In this document: in pieces, positions 1 through 8,279 of the stretch
Layout of the letters: every line of letters begins with the position of its first letter
Numbering within the stretch: the first letter of the stretch is position 1
Assembly: GCA_035470785.1 (NCBI GenBank)
Contig: DATIQN010000008.1
Location: 1-35,251, forward strand
DNA length: 35,251 nucleotides
Direction of reading: 5' to 3'
Origin: Croceibacterium_B sp035470785
GTDB lineage: Bacteria; Pseudomonadota; Alphaproteobacteria; Sphingomonadales; Sphingomonadaceae
The notes under the pieces: model-generated
Told to the model about the DNA's origin: nothing
Seen by the model: the letters and a program-made list of their open reading frames with translations, nothing else
The model's database searches: none
Translations under genes and position numbers: made by a program

Positions 1-1157
1 TTGAAGATGCCGTAGTGGCCGACGTCGCGGGCGAGGAAGTACTTCTTCTTCGCCTTCGGCAAGTGTTCGGCGAGATCGAGCGCAGCGCGGGTCTGGCCGA
101 TGCCGGAAATATCGTCGCGCTCGCCCTCGATCGCCAGCAAGGCGGTGTCGCGAATTGCAGCGGGATCGATCGGCTGGCCGCGATGGATGAACTCGCCCTT
201 GGGCAGCGCGTGCTTCTGGAACACCTGCTCGATCGTCTCGAGGTAGAACTCGGCGGTCATGTCGCTGACCGAGAGATACTCGTCGTAGAACGTCTTGGTC
301 GCACCGGCGCTCTCGGTGTCGCCGAGCGTGAGGTGTTTGAACATCTCGTAATGGCTCATCATGTGCGTCTCGAGGTTCATCGAGATGAATCCGGCGAGCT
401 GCAGGAAGCCGGGATAGACCTTGCGCCCGGCGCCCGGGTAATTGAGCGGCACGGTGGCGATGACGTGCGATCTGAACCATCCCAACGGCTTGGTCATCGC
501 GATGTCGTTGACGCTGGTCGGGCTGGCGCGCGTATCGACCGGGCCGCCCATCAGGGTCAGCGTGGCCGGGCGGCACGGGTCCTTGTTCGCGCCCATGACC
601 GCAGTGGCCGCGAAGGCGGGGACCGAAGGCTGGCACACCGCAAGCATGTGGGTGCCGGGGCCGATGAAGCGAAGAAATTCGATCAGGTAATCGATGTAGT
701 CATCAAGGTCGAAGTCGCCCGCCGACAGCGGAACCATCTTGGCGTCGGCCCAGTCGGTGATCCACACCTCATGGTTCTCGACCATCCGCGCCACAGTGCC
801 GCGCAACAGCGTCGCGAAGTGCCCGCTCATCGGCGCGACGATCAGCAGCTTGGGCGCGTCTTTCGGCAAGCCGGCGCGGCGGAAATGGCGCAGGCCGCCG
901 AACGGCTTTTCGAGCACGACGTCCTCATGGACCTCGTGCCGCTTGCCGCCGGCTTCGACCGACTTGATGCCGAACTCGGGCTTGCCGCGCTGCTCGTAGA
1001 CATGGGCAAATACCTCGAGCGCGCTCGCCATCGCCGGGCCCATCCCGAAATAACCCATCGGCAGCGACGGGTTGCTGAGCATTTTCGCGCCGATCGCAGC
1101 CCAGTTGCTGGCACTGGCCAGCATTTGTCGCTGCATCTCATAGGCGTCGTAGAGCAA
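1..1157 (-). CDS. phaZ: Intracellular polyhydroxybutyrate depolymerase (C-terminus off the window edge)
   Basis: This enzyme hydrolyses stored intracellular PHB granules to release 3-hydroxybutyrate units. The reverse strand reads continuously for 385 codons to base 1 without a stop. It opens LLYDAYEMQRQMLA, the usual start of the family, and near the window edge has EGERDDISGIGQTRAA followed by GHYGIF, the C-terminal catalytic Asp/His region of cytoplasmic PHB depolymerases. The lipase-like segment VCQPSVPAFAA holds a Cys where lipases have Ser, as in this family. No ATG fits the expected N-terminus. TTG at 1157-1155, preceded by AAGGAA at good spacing, is the best start. The family is about 400-420 residues, so only some 20-30 are missing. 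It diverges from the ABC exporter across about 145 bases. The family is certain; the exact start is less so. Confidence 0.93.
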   Translation of the reverse strand, partial: MLYDAYEMQRQMLASASNWAAIGAKMLSNPSLPMGYFGMGPAMASALEVFAHVYEQRGKPEFGIKSVEAGGKRHEVHEDVVLEKPFGGLRHFRRAGLPKDAPKLLIVAPMSGHFATLLRGTVARMVENHEVWITDWADAKMVPLSAGDFDLDDYIDYLIEFLRFIGPGTHMLAVCQPSVPAFAATAVMGANKDPCRPATLTLMGGPVDTRASPTSVNDIAMTKPLGWFRSHVIATVPLNYPGAGRKVYPGFLQLAGFISMNLETHMMSHYEMFKHLTLGDTESAGATKTFYDEYLSVSDMTAEFYLETIEQVFQKHALPKGEFIHRGQPIDPAAIRDTALLAIEGERDDISGIGQTRAALDLAEHLPKAKKKYFLARDVGHYGIF

Positions 1158-1302
1158 ACTGTGTTCCTTGCGGCGCCGCCAATCCCCCTGGCAGCCTCGC
1201 GTTCCATGTGGGCGCAAACCCCCGTTTGTGCAATGCGGCATCCGGGTCATTCCCCGCCTGCGCCCATTGCCTGTCACCCGTCGAGCGCCTAAGCGGCTGG
1301 CG

Positions 1303-3099
1303 ATGGCCCGTCGCCCCCGCACGCTCCCGACCGAAGGCAAGCCCGCGAAGGACCTCGGCCCGCTGCGGATGATCTGGCACGAGGCGCTTAAGTATCCGCA
1401 GCAGGTGAGCATTGCGTTGGTCGCGCTGCTGATCAGCTCGGCCGCGACGCTGGCGATTCCCTATCGTTTCCGGGTGATCATCGATCGCGCGTTCGGGGCT
1501 CATGCCAACGTCACGGTGATCAACCATTCGTTCTACTATCTGTTCATGCTCGTGCTCATTCTCGGGCTCGCCAGCGCGATACGGTTCTATTTCGTCAGCT
1601 GGCTCGGCGAACGGGTCGTCGCCGACTTGCGCCGCAAGGTGCAGCACAACCTCTTGCGGCTTTCGCCGGGGTTCTTCGAGGAAAACAGCCCGAACGAGAT
1701 ATCCAGCCGGATGACCAGCGACACCACGGTGATCGACCAGGTCGTCGGCACCACGGTCTCACTTGCCTTGCGCAATATGATCACCGGGCTCGGCGGGATC
1801 GTCATGCTGTTCGTGCTCGCGCCGCGGGAATCGTCGTTCCTCGTCGGCGGCGCACTGATCATCGCGCTGACGCTGCGGCTATTCGGGCGCAAGATCCGCA
1901 ACATCTCGCGTAGCAGCCAGGATCGTATCGCCGATGTCGGGGCGATGGTCGCCGAGGTGCTGGGGGCGATGAAGATCGTCCAGGGCTTCAACCAGGAAAC
2001 CCGCGAAAGAACCCGCTTCGCCGACACTGTGGAAGCCGCCTTCACAACAGCCAAGCGCCGCATTCGCCTGCGCTCGATGATGACCTTCCTGTTCATCACC
2101 GTGGTCTTCGGCGCGATAACCGCGCTGATGTGGGAAGGCGCGCTGGACGTGGCCCGGGGCTCGATGACCGGCGGCACGATCGCCGCGCTGGTGATCGTCG
2201 GCGTGATCGTCTCGGGCGCGTTCGGCGCATTGTCTGACGTTTACGGCAGCCTTCTGCAAGCGGCCGGCGCGGCGAGCAGGTTGAACGAGCTGCTTAACGC
2301 CAAGCCCGACATCGCGCCACCCGAGCGGCCGATAGCGCTGCCCGAGCCGCCGCGCGGCGGACTGTCGTTCGACCACGTCACCTTCCGCTACCCGACGCGG
2401 CCCGAGGTTTCGGCGATCGCCGACTTCTCGCTGACCGTCGAGCCGGGCGAGACGGTTGCCATCGTCGGCCCATCGGGCGCCGGGAAATCGACCATCTTCC
2501 AGCTTGCCGAGCGGTTCTACGACCCGCAGCTCGGCACCATCCGCCTCGACGGTGTGCCGCTGACCAGCGCCGATCCGGCCGACATCCGCCGCCGCATGGC
2601 GCTGGTGCCGCAGGAAGGCACCCTGTTCGCCGCCAACGCGCGCGATAACCTGCGCTACGGCGAATGGGACGCGAGCGAAGAAGCGATCTGGGACGCGGCG
2701 CGCGCGGCCAATGCCGAAGACTTCCTCAAGGCGTTGCCGCAAGGGCTCGACACCTTCCTTGGTGAAGGGGGCGCGCGGCTTTCGGGCGGGCAGCGCCAGC
2801 GCGTGGCCATCGCCCGCGCGGTACTGCGCGATGCGCCGATCCTGCTGCTCGACGAAGCGACCAGCGCACTCGACGCGGAAAGCGAGCGGCTGGTCCAGCA
2901 AGCGCTCGAGCGGTTGATGAAGGACCGCACCACGCTGGTTATCGCCCATCGCCTCGCCACCGTGCGCGCGGCCGATCGGATCGTGGTTATGGACGGTGGG
3001 CGGATCGTCGAGGAAGGCACCCACGCCCAGCTTCAAGCCGGCGGCGGTCTTTATGCGCGTCTCGCCGCGCTGCAGTTCGAGGACGTGGAGACAGCTTAA
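1303..3099 (+). CDS. ABC exporter half-transporter (fused permease and ATPase, MsbA/multidrug type)
   Basis: A 598-residue half-transporter that should work as a dimer in the inner membrane. The N-terminal half (about residues 20-310) is a six-helix ABC exporter membrane domain. The C-terminal half is the ATPase, with Walker A GPSGAGKST at about 389, signature LSGGQRQR at about 493, Walker B ILLLDEAT at about 513 and a switch His in VIAHRLATV. The reading frame stays open upstream to 1168, but that part is Arg/Pro-rich and unlike the family, so ATG 1303 (MARRPRTLP) is preferred. The Shine-Dalgarno signal there is weak. Its stop overlaps the uppP start by one base (TAATG). Coupling to uppP hints at an envelope or lipid substrate, but the substrate cannot be read from sequence. 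Confidence 0.93.
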   Translation: MARRPRTLPTEGKPAKDLGPLRMIWHEALKYPQQVSIALVALLISSAATLAIPYRFRVIIDRAFGAHANVTVINHSFYYLFMLVLILGLASAIRFYFVSWLGERVVADLRRKVQHNLLRLSPGFFEENSPNEISSRMTSDTTVIDQVVGTTVSLALRNMITGLGGIVMLFVLAPRESSFLVGGALIIALTLRLFGRKIRNISRSSQDRIADVGAMVAEVLGAMKIVQGFNQETRERTRFADTVEAAFTTAKRRIRLRSMMTFLFITVVFGAITALMWEGALDVARGSMTGGTIAALVIVGVIVSGAFGALSDVYGSLLQAAGAASRLNELLNAKPDIAPPERPIALPEPPRGGLSFDHVTFRYPTRPEVSAIADFSLTVEPGETVAIVGPSGAGKSTIFQLAERFYDPQLGTIRLDGVPLTSADPADIRRRMALVPQEGTLFAANARDNLRYGEWDASEEAIWDAARAANAEDFLKALPQGLDTFLGEGGARLSGGQRQRVAIARAVLRDAPILLLDEATSALDAESERLVQQALERLMKDRTTLVIAHRLATVRAADRIVVMDGGRIVEEGTHAQLQAGGGLYARLAALQFEDVETA

Positions 3100-3911
3100 T
3101 GGGTTTGACGCTTACCGCCATCCTGCTCGGCATTGTCGAAGGCCTGACCGAGTTCGTTCCGGTTTCGTCGACCGGCCACCTGATGCTCGCCTCCGAACTG
3201 TTCGGCTACAACGCGGCGCAGTGGGCGCTGTTCAACGTGCTCATCCAGCTCGGCGCGATCCTGGCGGTGGTAGTGCTCTACTGGCGCACGTTCTGGCACG
3301 CCGGGCTCGGGGTGTTGAAGCTTGAGCCGCAGGGCCTGCGGTTCGCGCGGAACATCATTGTCGCGTTCATCCCCGCGGCGATCCTTGGCGTACTCCTCAA
3401 GGACCAGATCGACGTTCTGCTGGAAACGCCCAAGGTGGTCGGCTGGACATTGCTCCTCGGCGGTATCGCCATCCTCGGCATCGAACGGGTGGTCACTCCG
3501 GGCGAGGACGTGCCCGTCGCCGAGTTGCCGCTAAGCCGCGTGTTCGGCATCGGCCTCGCCCAATGCCTGGCGATGGTGCCCGGCGTCAGCCGCTCGGGGG
3601 CGACGATCATGGGCGCGCTCGGGATGGGCGTGGGCCGCAAGACGGCGGCGGAATTCTCGTTCTTCCTCGCGGTGCCGACGATGCTCGGCGCCTCGACGCT
3701 CGAACTGCTCGACAAACGCGATCAGCTGACCGGCGGCGCGATGGCCGTTGGCTGGGGGCAGATCGCCATCGGCTTCGTGGTCAGCTTCGTGGTCGCGATG
3801 GCGGTCATCAAGGCGTTCGTGGCCTATGTCAGCCGGCATGGTTTCGCACCGTTCGCCTGGTACCGTATCGTGGTCGGCGCGCTCGCCATCGCCTGGCTCG
3901 CGCTGCGCTAA
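3099..3911 (+). CDS. uppP: Undecaprenyl-diphosphatase (BacA/UppP)
   Basis: An integral inner-membrane phosphatase that converts undecaprenyl diphosphate to the monophosphate, recycling the lipid carrier for peptidoglycan and other envelope polymers; overexpression in this family gives bacitracin resistance. The 270-residue length is normal. Both family signatures are present: EGLTEFVPVSSTGH at residues 14-27 and PGVSRSGATI at about 160-170, which together supply the catalytic Glu, Ser and Arg residues. Several hydrophobic helices follow. The ATG overlaps the exporter's TAA (TAATG), so translation is probably coupled. Confidence 0.97.
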   Translation: MGLTLTAILLGIVEGLTEFVPVSSTGHLMLASELFGYNAAQWALFNVLIQLGAILAVVVLYWRTFWHAGLGVLKLEPQGLRFARNIIVAFIPAAILGVLLKDQIDVLLETPKVVGWTLLLGGIAILGIERVVTPGEDVPVAELPLSRVFGIGLAQCLAMVPGVSRSGATIMGALGMGVGRKTAAEFSFFLAVPTMLGASTLELLDKRDQLTGGAMAVGWGQIAIGFVVSFVVAMAVIKAFVAYVSRHGFAPFAWYRIVVGALAIAWLALR

Positions 3912-3953
3912 GCGCGCGGGCCGCGCAGGCCCAGTATCTTCCCGGATAATGCC

Positions 3954-3978
3954 GGAACAAACAGGCGCTTGGCGCTTT
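3954..3978 (+). promoter_or_regulatory. Weak EcfG-like promoter upstream of the GlsB/YeaQ-type gene
   Basis: GGAAC at 3954-3958 is followed, after 16 bases, by CTTT at 3975-3978. The alphaproteobacterial general-stress sigma factor EcfG recognises GGAAC-N16/17-CGTT, so the -10 element has one mismatch in four bases. GlsB/YeaQ-type proteins are often stress-induced, which is the only other support. This is a suggestion, not a firm call. Confidence 0.2.
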
Positions 3979-4010
3979 CCCACCCAATCGGCTCGGTGAA
4001 GGACGAATGA

Positions 4011-4283
4011 ATGGGTCTGTTGTTTATGATCGTTGTCGGAGCCATTCTCGGCTGGCTCGCCGCTATCGTCCTGAAGATTGAAGTCCCGCGCGGCATCCTG
4101 CTCAACATCGGCGCGGGCGTCGGCGGCGCGTTGCTGGCCGGGCTGTTCATCGGCCCGCTCGTACTCGGCGGTACCACTGTCTTGAGCGGTTATTACGGGA
4201 TCGGTTCGCTCCTGCTTTCGCTGGTCGGATCTTTGCTCGTGATAGCGGCGTTCAACGTCTTTTGGCGCAGGCAGCTGCACTGA
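4011..4283 (+). CDS. GlsB/YeaQ/YmgE-family small membrane protein
   Basis: A 90-residue, very hydrophobic protein of the family once called transglycosylase-associated. It has three likely membrane helices at about residues 2-22, 28-50 and 60-83. The Gly-rich opening GAILGWLAAIVLK and the second-helix segment NIGAGVGGALLAGLF are typical. No enzymatic activity is established for the family; members are often induced by envelope or general stress. The gene is 99 bases after uppP, so it may have its own promoter (a weak EcfG-like match lies at 3954-3978). Confidence 0.85.
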   Translation: MGLLFMIVVGAILGWLAAIVLKIEVPRGILLNIGAGVGGALLAGLFIGPLVLGGTTVLSGYYGIGSLLLSLVGSLLVIAAFNVFWRRQLH

Positions 4284-4364
4284 CAGCGGGCCGGAACGAG
4301 TCTCCAAATCTACAACAGAGCGGCGCGCATGGAGGCGTTCCCGCAAACATGAAGGGGAATGAAA

Positions 4365-4631
4365 ATGAAGAAGATTCTGATGATCGGCTCGGCGCTGGTG
4401 CTCGGCCTTGGCGTGTCGGCTTGCAACAAGAACCCGGCAGAAGCCTCGGCTGATTCGCAGGCAAATGCCGTCGAAGCATCGGCTGACACGGCGGCCAGCC
4501 AGCTCAACTCGCAGGCCGACGCCGTCGAATCCTCCGCCGATTCGCAGGCCGACGCGATCAAGGATCAAGCGGACAAGGCCGACGATGCCGGCACCACGTC
4601 GGCGATCACCACGACGACCACCAAGAAGTAA
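4365..4631 (+). CDS. Small Ala/Asp/Ser-rich lipoprotein with 11-residue periodicity
   Basis: The signal peptide MKKILMIGSALVLGLGVSAC ends in a lipobox (VSAC), so Cys20 should be lipidated. The rest is a low-complexity hydrophilic chain with recurring units such as ADSQANAVEAS and ADSQADAIKDQ about 11 residues apart, which would make a long amphipathic helix resembling other structural lipoproteins. It ends in a Thr-rich TTTTTKK tail. ATG 4365 is preferred over ATG 4359 because GAAGGGG at 4351-4357 is correctly spaced only from the second. A strong terminator follows 20 bases after the stop. Function is unknown; a role in the periplasm or outer membrane is inferred. Confidence 0.8.
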   Translation: MKKILMIGSALVLGLGVSACNKNPAEASADSQANAVEASADTAASQLNSQADAVESSADSQADAIKDQADKADDAGTTSAITTTTTKK

Positions 4632-4651
4632 GCAGCGCCACAAAGGTATTG

Positions 4652-4679
4652 ACCGGCCCGGACGCGATTCCGGGCCGGT
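4652..4679. terminator. Bidirectional intrinsic terminator between the lipoprotein gene and phhA
   Basis: A perfect 10-bp inverted repeat, ACCGGCCCGG (4652-4661) and CCGGGCCGGT (4670-4679), has an 8-base loop. It lies between two converging stops (4631 and 4693) and is followed by TTTGCC on the plus strand. The short T-run makes it stronger for the plus-strand lipoprotein transcript, but the symmetry allows use in both directions. Confidence 0.8.
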
Positions 4680-4692
4680 TTGCCATCATCCG

Positions 4693-5631
4693 TCAGACAG
4701 GTTCCGCGTTGGAACCGCGGCCGCCGCGCAGATGATATTCCTGAGTGCCGCGGTGAAGCACGTCGTCGACGTCGATCACGGCGGCGTTGGCGTAAGTAAA
4801 GCCGGGATTGAGGCTGCGGTAGAGCCGGTCGAAATCGCGTTCGACCGTCTGGTGATAGAGGTCGGCGAAGCTTTCGATCACGAAGTAGGTCGGTTGCAGG
4901 TCGTCGATCACGTAGTCGGTGCGCATCACTCGGTCGACGTTGAGCATGATCCGGTTGGGCGATTGGCCCTCGAGCGCGAACACCGCCTCGCGCGGACCAG
5001 AGAGAATGCCGGCACCGTAGATGCGCAACTCTCCGCCCTCCTGGATGAGTCCGAATTCGACGGTGTACCAATAAAGCGCGCCAAGCGCCTTCAGCCGGTT
5101 GTAACGCATCGCCTTCCACCCGGCCCGGCCGTATTCCTGCATGTAATCGGCATAGATCGGGTCGGTCAGCAGGGGGACATGCCCGAGCACATCGTGGAAG
5201 ACGTCGGGTTCCTGGATGTAATCGAAGGTCTCGCGCGTACGGATGAAATTGCCCGCCGGGAAGCGGCGGTTGGCGAGATGCCAGAAGAACACGTGGTCGG
5301 GAATCAGCATCGGGACCGGCACGACGCTCCAGCCGGTAAGCTTGCCGAGCGATTCGGATAGTCGGCCGAAATCGGGCACGCCTCCGCTGCCCAGGTGGAG
5401 CTTCTGCATTCCGGCCATGAAGGCGCCGCAGGCGCGGCCGGGAAGGATCTCCATCTGCCGTTCGAACAGCGCGTTCCAGATCGCGTCCTCGTCGGACGAA
5501 TAGACGCGCTGTTGCGGTTCGAGCCAGTCTTCGCCGACGTGCGCGGGACGTTTCAACGGCGCGGTGAACACGCCCTCGGGCACTTCAGGGAGGGCGGTGT
5601 AGGCGCTGGGGGGGTGTGCGATCGTGGCCAT
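4693..5631 (-). CDS. phhA: Phenylalanine 4-monooxygenase
   Basis: A non-haem iron, tetrahydropterin-dependent hydroxylase converting phenylalanine to tyrosine, the first step of phenylalanine breakdown. Numbering from ATG 5631, the iron ligands His146 and His151 lie in EPDVFHDVLGHVPLL and Glu192 in YWYTVEFGL. Length is about 312 residues, normal for the single-domain bacterial enzyme without a regulatory ACT domain. A GTG at 5655 would add eight residues. Neither start has a convincing Shine-Dalgarno sequence; ATG 5631 (MATIAHPPS) is preferred. No pterin dehydratase (phhB) is adjacent. It converges with the 4365 lipoprotein gene at a shared terminator. Confidence 0.96.
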   Translation of the reverse strand: MATIAHPPSAYTALPEVPEGVFTAPLKRPAHVGEDWLEPQQRVYSSDEDAIWNALFERQMEILPGRACGAFMAGMQKLHLGSGGVPDFGRLSESLGKLTGWSVVPVPMLIPDHVFFWHLANRRFPAGNFIRTRETFDYIQEPDVFHDVLGHVPLLTDPIYADYMQEYGRAGWKAMRYNRLKALGALYWYTVEFGLIQEGGELRIYGAGILSGPREAVFALEGQSPNRIMLNVDRVMRTDYVIDDLQPTYFVIESFADLYHQTVERDFDRLYRSLNPGFTYANAAVIDVDDVLHRGTQEYHLRGGRGSNAEPV

Positions 5632-5681
5632 CGTTTCAGGCGAAACTTCTACCACGGCAACGGGAGCCCGGCAAACGCAGG

Positions 5682-5915
5682 TCAGGCCGTCGGCGACGGA
5701 GCCGGCGTGGGCGAGGCGCTCGACTGCTGCGCGGGCGCCTGTGGCGCGCCGTTGCCGAGCGCGCCTGGCGGCAGGCGCCGCTGCTCGAGCATCGCCGCCG
5801 CGTCGTCGAGCGCGCGGGCCTCGCCGACGCTGACCCCGCCGGGCCCGGCGTCGGTATCCTTCTGTCCGCAGGCAGCGAGAAAAATGAGCCCAAGCGTAGG
5901 AAACAAATGTTTCAT
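5682..5915 (-). CDS. Small Ala/Pro-rich lipoprotein
   Basis: A 77-residue protein starting MKHLFPTLGLIFLAACGQKD, with a short signal sequence and lipobox LAAC placing the lipidated Cys at about residue 16. The remainder contains a possible helix (GEARALDDAAAMLEQRR) and a Pro/Ala/Ser tail. ATG 5915 is chosen because the lipoprotein signal begins there; an in-frame upstream start (5945) would add ten residues that spoil the signal peptide. It lies between a hairpin at 5933-5967 and phhA. It resembles the small uncharacterised lipoproteins common in sphingomonads; no function can be assigned. Confidence 0.68.
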   Translation of the reverse strand: MKHLFPTLGLIFLAACGQKDTDAGPGGVSVGEARALDDAAAMLEQRRLPPGALGNGAPQAPAQQSSASPTPAPSPTA

Positions 5916-5932
5916 TGGGAGTTCAACCCGGC

Positions 5933-5967
5933 ACCGTGGGCGCATTTGACCAACCCGCGCCCACGGT
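5933..5967 (-). terminator. Hairpin between two small lipoprotein genes, possible terminator
   Basis: A perfect 11-bp inverted repeat, ACCGTGGGCGC (5933-5943) and GCGCCCACGGT (5957-5967), with a 13-base loop. It starts 10 bases after the stop of the upstream minus-strand lipoprotein gene and ends 18 bases before the next start. No T-run follows on the minus strand, so it could be an incomplete terminator or an mRNA-stabilising hairpin that sets different expression of the two genes. Confidence 0.5.
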
Positions 5968-5976
5968 CACCCTCAC

Positions 5977-6279
5977 TTACGGCGTTTTCTTTTCGGCCTG
6001 GGTCGTCGCCGCTTCTGCAGCTGCGGCGGCGTCGGCCGCGGCGGCCTGGGCCGCGTCGCCGGCTTCGGAAGCGGCCGCGCTCGTGGGGCCGGTCGCGTCG
6101 GTCGTGTCGCTCGTGGCATTGGCGTCGGCGACCGGCGCCGCCGCGGTCGCCATCGCTTGGTCCGCCGGCATTTCGACATTGTCGGCCGACGCATCCTGCG
6201 AAGCGTCATCCGACTTGCCGCAGGCGGCAAGCCCGTAGGCGGCTAGTGCGGCAAAGGCGATGAGGGCGAATTTCTTCAT
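5977..6279 (-). CDS. Small Ala-rich lipoprotein
   Basis: A 100-residue protein with signal peptide MKKFALIAFAALAAYGLAAC and lipobox LAAC (Cys20). The mature part is Asp/Ala/Thr-rich and ends in a near-pure Ala run with AEKKTP at the terminus, probably helical and extended. The start is ATG 6279, preceded by AAAGGG about 8 bases upstream; a longer in-frame start at 6300 has no such support. Composition resembles the lipoprotein at 4365, though the repeat is less regular. It is divergent from recQ. Function is unknown. Confidence 0.78.
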   Translation of the reverse strand: MKKFALIAFAALAAYGLAACGKSDDASQDASADNVEMPADQAMATAAAPVADANATSDTTDATGPTSAAASEAGDAAQAAAADAAAAAEAATTQAEKKTP

Positions 6280-6425
6280 GACAGATACCCTTTGTCTCAA
6301 ATTGGCCAGCCCTTGCTAGCGGAGGCTACCCGCGAGGCAAAGCCCGCAAATAAGCCTGCGGCGGACGGTTTCGCGCAGGCGTCCGATATGCCACAGCCTT
6401 TTGCATGGGGTCGCAGGCCATTCGA

Positions 6426-8195
6426 ATGGACGACGCGCGCGAAGCGCTGCGCCGCGTCTTCGGCTTCGAGGACTTCCGCGGCGCGCAGGCCGATGTGGTC
6501 GGCCGGGTGCTGGCCGGGCGCTCGACGCTCGCCGTCATGCCCACCGGTGCCGGCAAATCGCTGACCTACCAGCTGCCGGCGACGATGCTGCCCGGCACTT
6601 GCGTGGTGATCTCGCCACTGATCGCGCTGATGCACGACCAGCTGCGCGCGGCGCGGGCCAACGGCATCCGCGCGGCGGCGCTGACCAGCGCCGACGCCGA
6701 CTGGCGCGAGACGATGGACGCCTATCGAGGCGGCGCGCTCGACCTGCTCTACGTCGCGCCCGAACGCGCGAGCCAGCCGCAGTTCCGCGAGTTCCTTTCG
6801 GCTGCGGAGATCGCGCTGTTCGCGGTCGACGAGGCACATTGCGTGTCCGAATGGGGCCACGATTTCCGCCCCGACTATCGGCAGCTGCGCCCGTTGCTCG
6901 ACAGCTTTGCCAAGGTCCCGCGGCTCGCGCTGACCGCCACCGCGGATGCGCGCACTCGGGCCGACGTCCTCGAGCAGCTCGGCATTCCCGCCGATGGCCT
7001 GATCGTCGCCGGGTTCGACCGGCCGAACATCCGCTACACCATTCGCCACCGCGAGAACGGCGTGCGTCAGATCGAGCGGCTGATGGCCGAAGAGCCGGGA
7101 CCTGGAATCGTCTATGCGACCACCCGGGCCAAGGTCGAGCGGATTGCCGACGATCTCGCGCGCCGAACCGGGCGGCCGGTGCTGCCGTACCATGCCGGGC
7201 TCGATCCGGCGGTGCGATCGGCGAACCAGGCGGCGTTCGTCGCCTCCGAGGACATGGTGATCGTCGCCACGATCGCCTTCGGAATGGGCATCGACAAGCC
7301 CGATGTGCGTTTCGTCGCCCATGCCGGGATCCCCAAATCGATTGAGGCCTATTACCAGGAAACCGGCCGCGCCGGGCGCGACGGCGATCCGGCCCAGGCG
7401 GTCATGCTGTGGGCCGCGGGCGATTTCGCGCAGGCGCGCCAGCGGCTCGGCGAAGTCGACGAGAACCGCCGCGGCGGCGAGCGCGCCCGGCTCGATGCCC
7501 TGGCGATGCTGGTCGAAACGCCGGGCTGCCGGCGCGCGGTGCTGCTCAGGCATTTCGGCGAGGACCCGCCCGAGACGTGCGGCAATTGCGACAACTGCCT
7601 CGAGGCGCCCGGGGTGATCGATTCCACCGAGCTCGCCCGCAAGCTGCTCAGCGCGGTCTATCGCACCGGCCAGAGCTTCGGCTTCGGGCACGTGCAGAAG
7701 GTGCTGACGGGCGCGGCCGACGAGCGCGTCAGCCAGCGCGGGCACGACCGGTTGAGCGTGTTCGGGATCGTCGGCGAGGACGAAGCCCGGCTGCTCCAGC
7801 CGCTCAGCCGGGCGCTGCAGGCGCGCGGCACGCTGGTCGCCAACGAGCACGGCGGGCTCAGGCTGGGCGGCGACGCCAAGGCGATCCTCAAGGGCGAGCA
7901 GCGGGTCGACATCGTCCAGCCGCCGCCGAAGAGCGACCGGGCCGCGCGCAAGGACCGCAACCGCGCGGCGAATCCGATCGGCGATCCGCTGTTCGAGGCA
8001 TTGCGCGAACTGCGCCGCGAGCTTGCCGCCGAAGCGCAGTTGCCGCCCTACGTGATCTTCCACGACGCGACGCTGCGCGAGATGGCCGCAGTGCGCCCCG
8101 CGAGCCGCGCCGAGCTCGGCGAAATCGGCGGCGTCGGCGCGCGCAAGCTCGAGGCTTACGGCGACGCCTTCCTGGCGGTGATCCGGCGGCATTAG
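6426..8195 (+). CDS. recQ: ATP-dependent DNA helicase RecQ
   Basis: A 3'-5' DNA helicase of superfamily 2 acting in recombinational repair and fork processing. In order: Walker A PTGAGKS, DEAH box DEAHCVSEWGHDFRP, helicase-C region with IAFGMGIDKPDVRFV and QETGRAGRDG, the RecQ zinc site (one Cys, then CGNCDNC), an RQC winged helix, and a C-terminal HRDC domain (about the last 80 residues, FEALRELRREL to LGEIGGVGARKLEAYG). At 589 residues it is full length. ATG 6426 (MDDAREALRRVFGF) matches the family N-terminus; ATG 6405 would add seven residues. It is divergent from the lipoprotein gene. Confidence 0.96.
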   Translation: MDDAREALRRVFGFEDFRGAQADVVGRVLAGRSTLAVMPTGAGKSLTYQLPATMLPGTCVVISPLIALMHDQLRAARANGIRAAALTSADADWRETMDAYRGGALDLLYVAPERASQPQFREFLSAAEIALFAVDEAHCVSEWGHDFRPDYRQLRPLLDSFAKVPRLALTATADARTRADVLEQLGIPADGLIVAGFDRPNIRYTIRHRENGVRQIERLMAEEPGPGIVYATTRAKVERIADDLARRTGRPVLPYHAGLDPAVRSANQAAFVASEDMVIVATIAFGMGIDKPDVRFVAHAGIPKSIEAYYQETGRAGRDGDPAQAVMLWAAGDFAQARQRLGEVDENRRGGERARLDALAMLVETPGCRRAVLLRHFGEDPPETCGNCDNCLEAPGVIDSTELARKLLSAVYRTGQSFGFGHVQKVLTGAADERVSQRGHDRLSVFGIVGEDEARLLQPLSRALQARGTLVANEHGGLRLGGDAKAILKGEQRVDIVQPPPKSDRAARKDRNRAANPIGDPLFEALRELRRELAAEAQLPPYVIFHDATLREMAAVRPASRAELGEIGGVGARKLEAYGDAFLAVIRRH

Positions 8196-8235
8196 AAGTG
8201 TTTGCGGATTGCGCTTGCCCGCCTCCACGCTTCCC

Positions 8236-8263
8236 TATAAATATGATATCAAAATTATATTGA
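8236..8263 (+). promoter_or_regulatory. AT-rich symmetric operator/promoter in front of the SPFH-RHH pair
   Basis: In GC-rich surroundings, 8236-8263 is almost entirely A/T. It contains -10-like hexamers TATAAA (8236-8241) and TATGAT (8242-8247), the palindrome TGATATCA (8244-8251), and an imperfect inverted repeat AATATGAT (8240-8247)/ATTATATT (8254-8261), 7 of 8 matching. TTGCCC at 8215-8220 is a possible -35, though spacing is not ideal for either -10. Overlap of the symmetric site with the -10 would suit repression, plausibly by the ribbon-helix-helix protein encoded two genes on. The site is seen; the regulator is inferred. Confidence 0.5.
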
Positions 8264-8279
8264 ATCGAGGGGGCTTGTC

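Noticed and set aside
15..1292. A 425-codon open frame on the plus strand over phaZ
   Set aside because: Antisense shadow. The minus strand encodes the PHB depolymerase with its family motifs.
4293..4317. Second EcfG-like promoter ahead of the 4365 lipoprotein gene
   Set aside because: GGAAC at 4293-4297 is present, but no CGTT occurs at 16 or 17 bases (AACA/ACAG instead).
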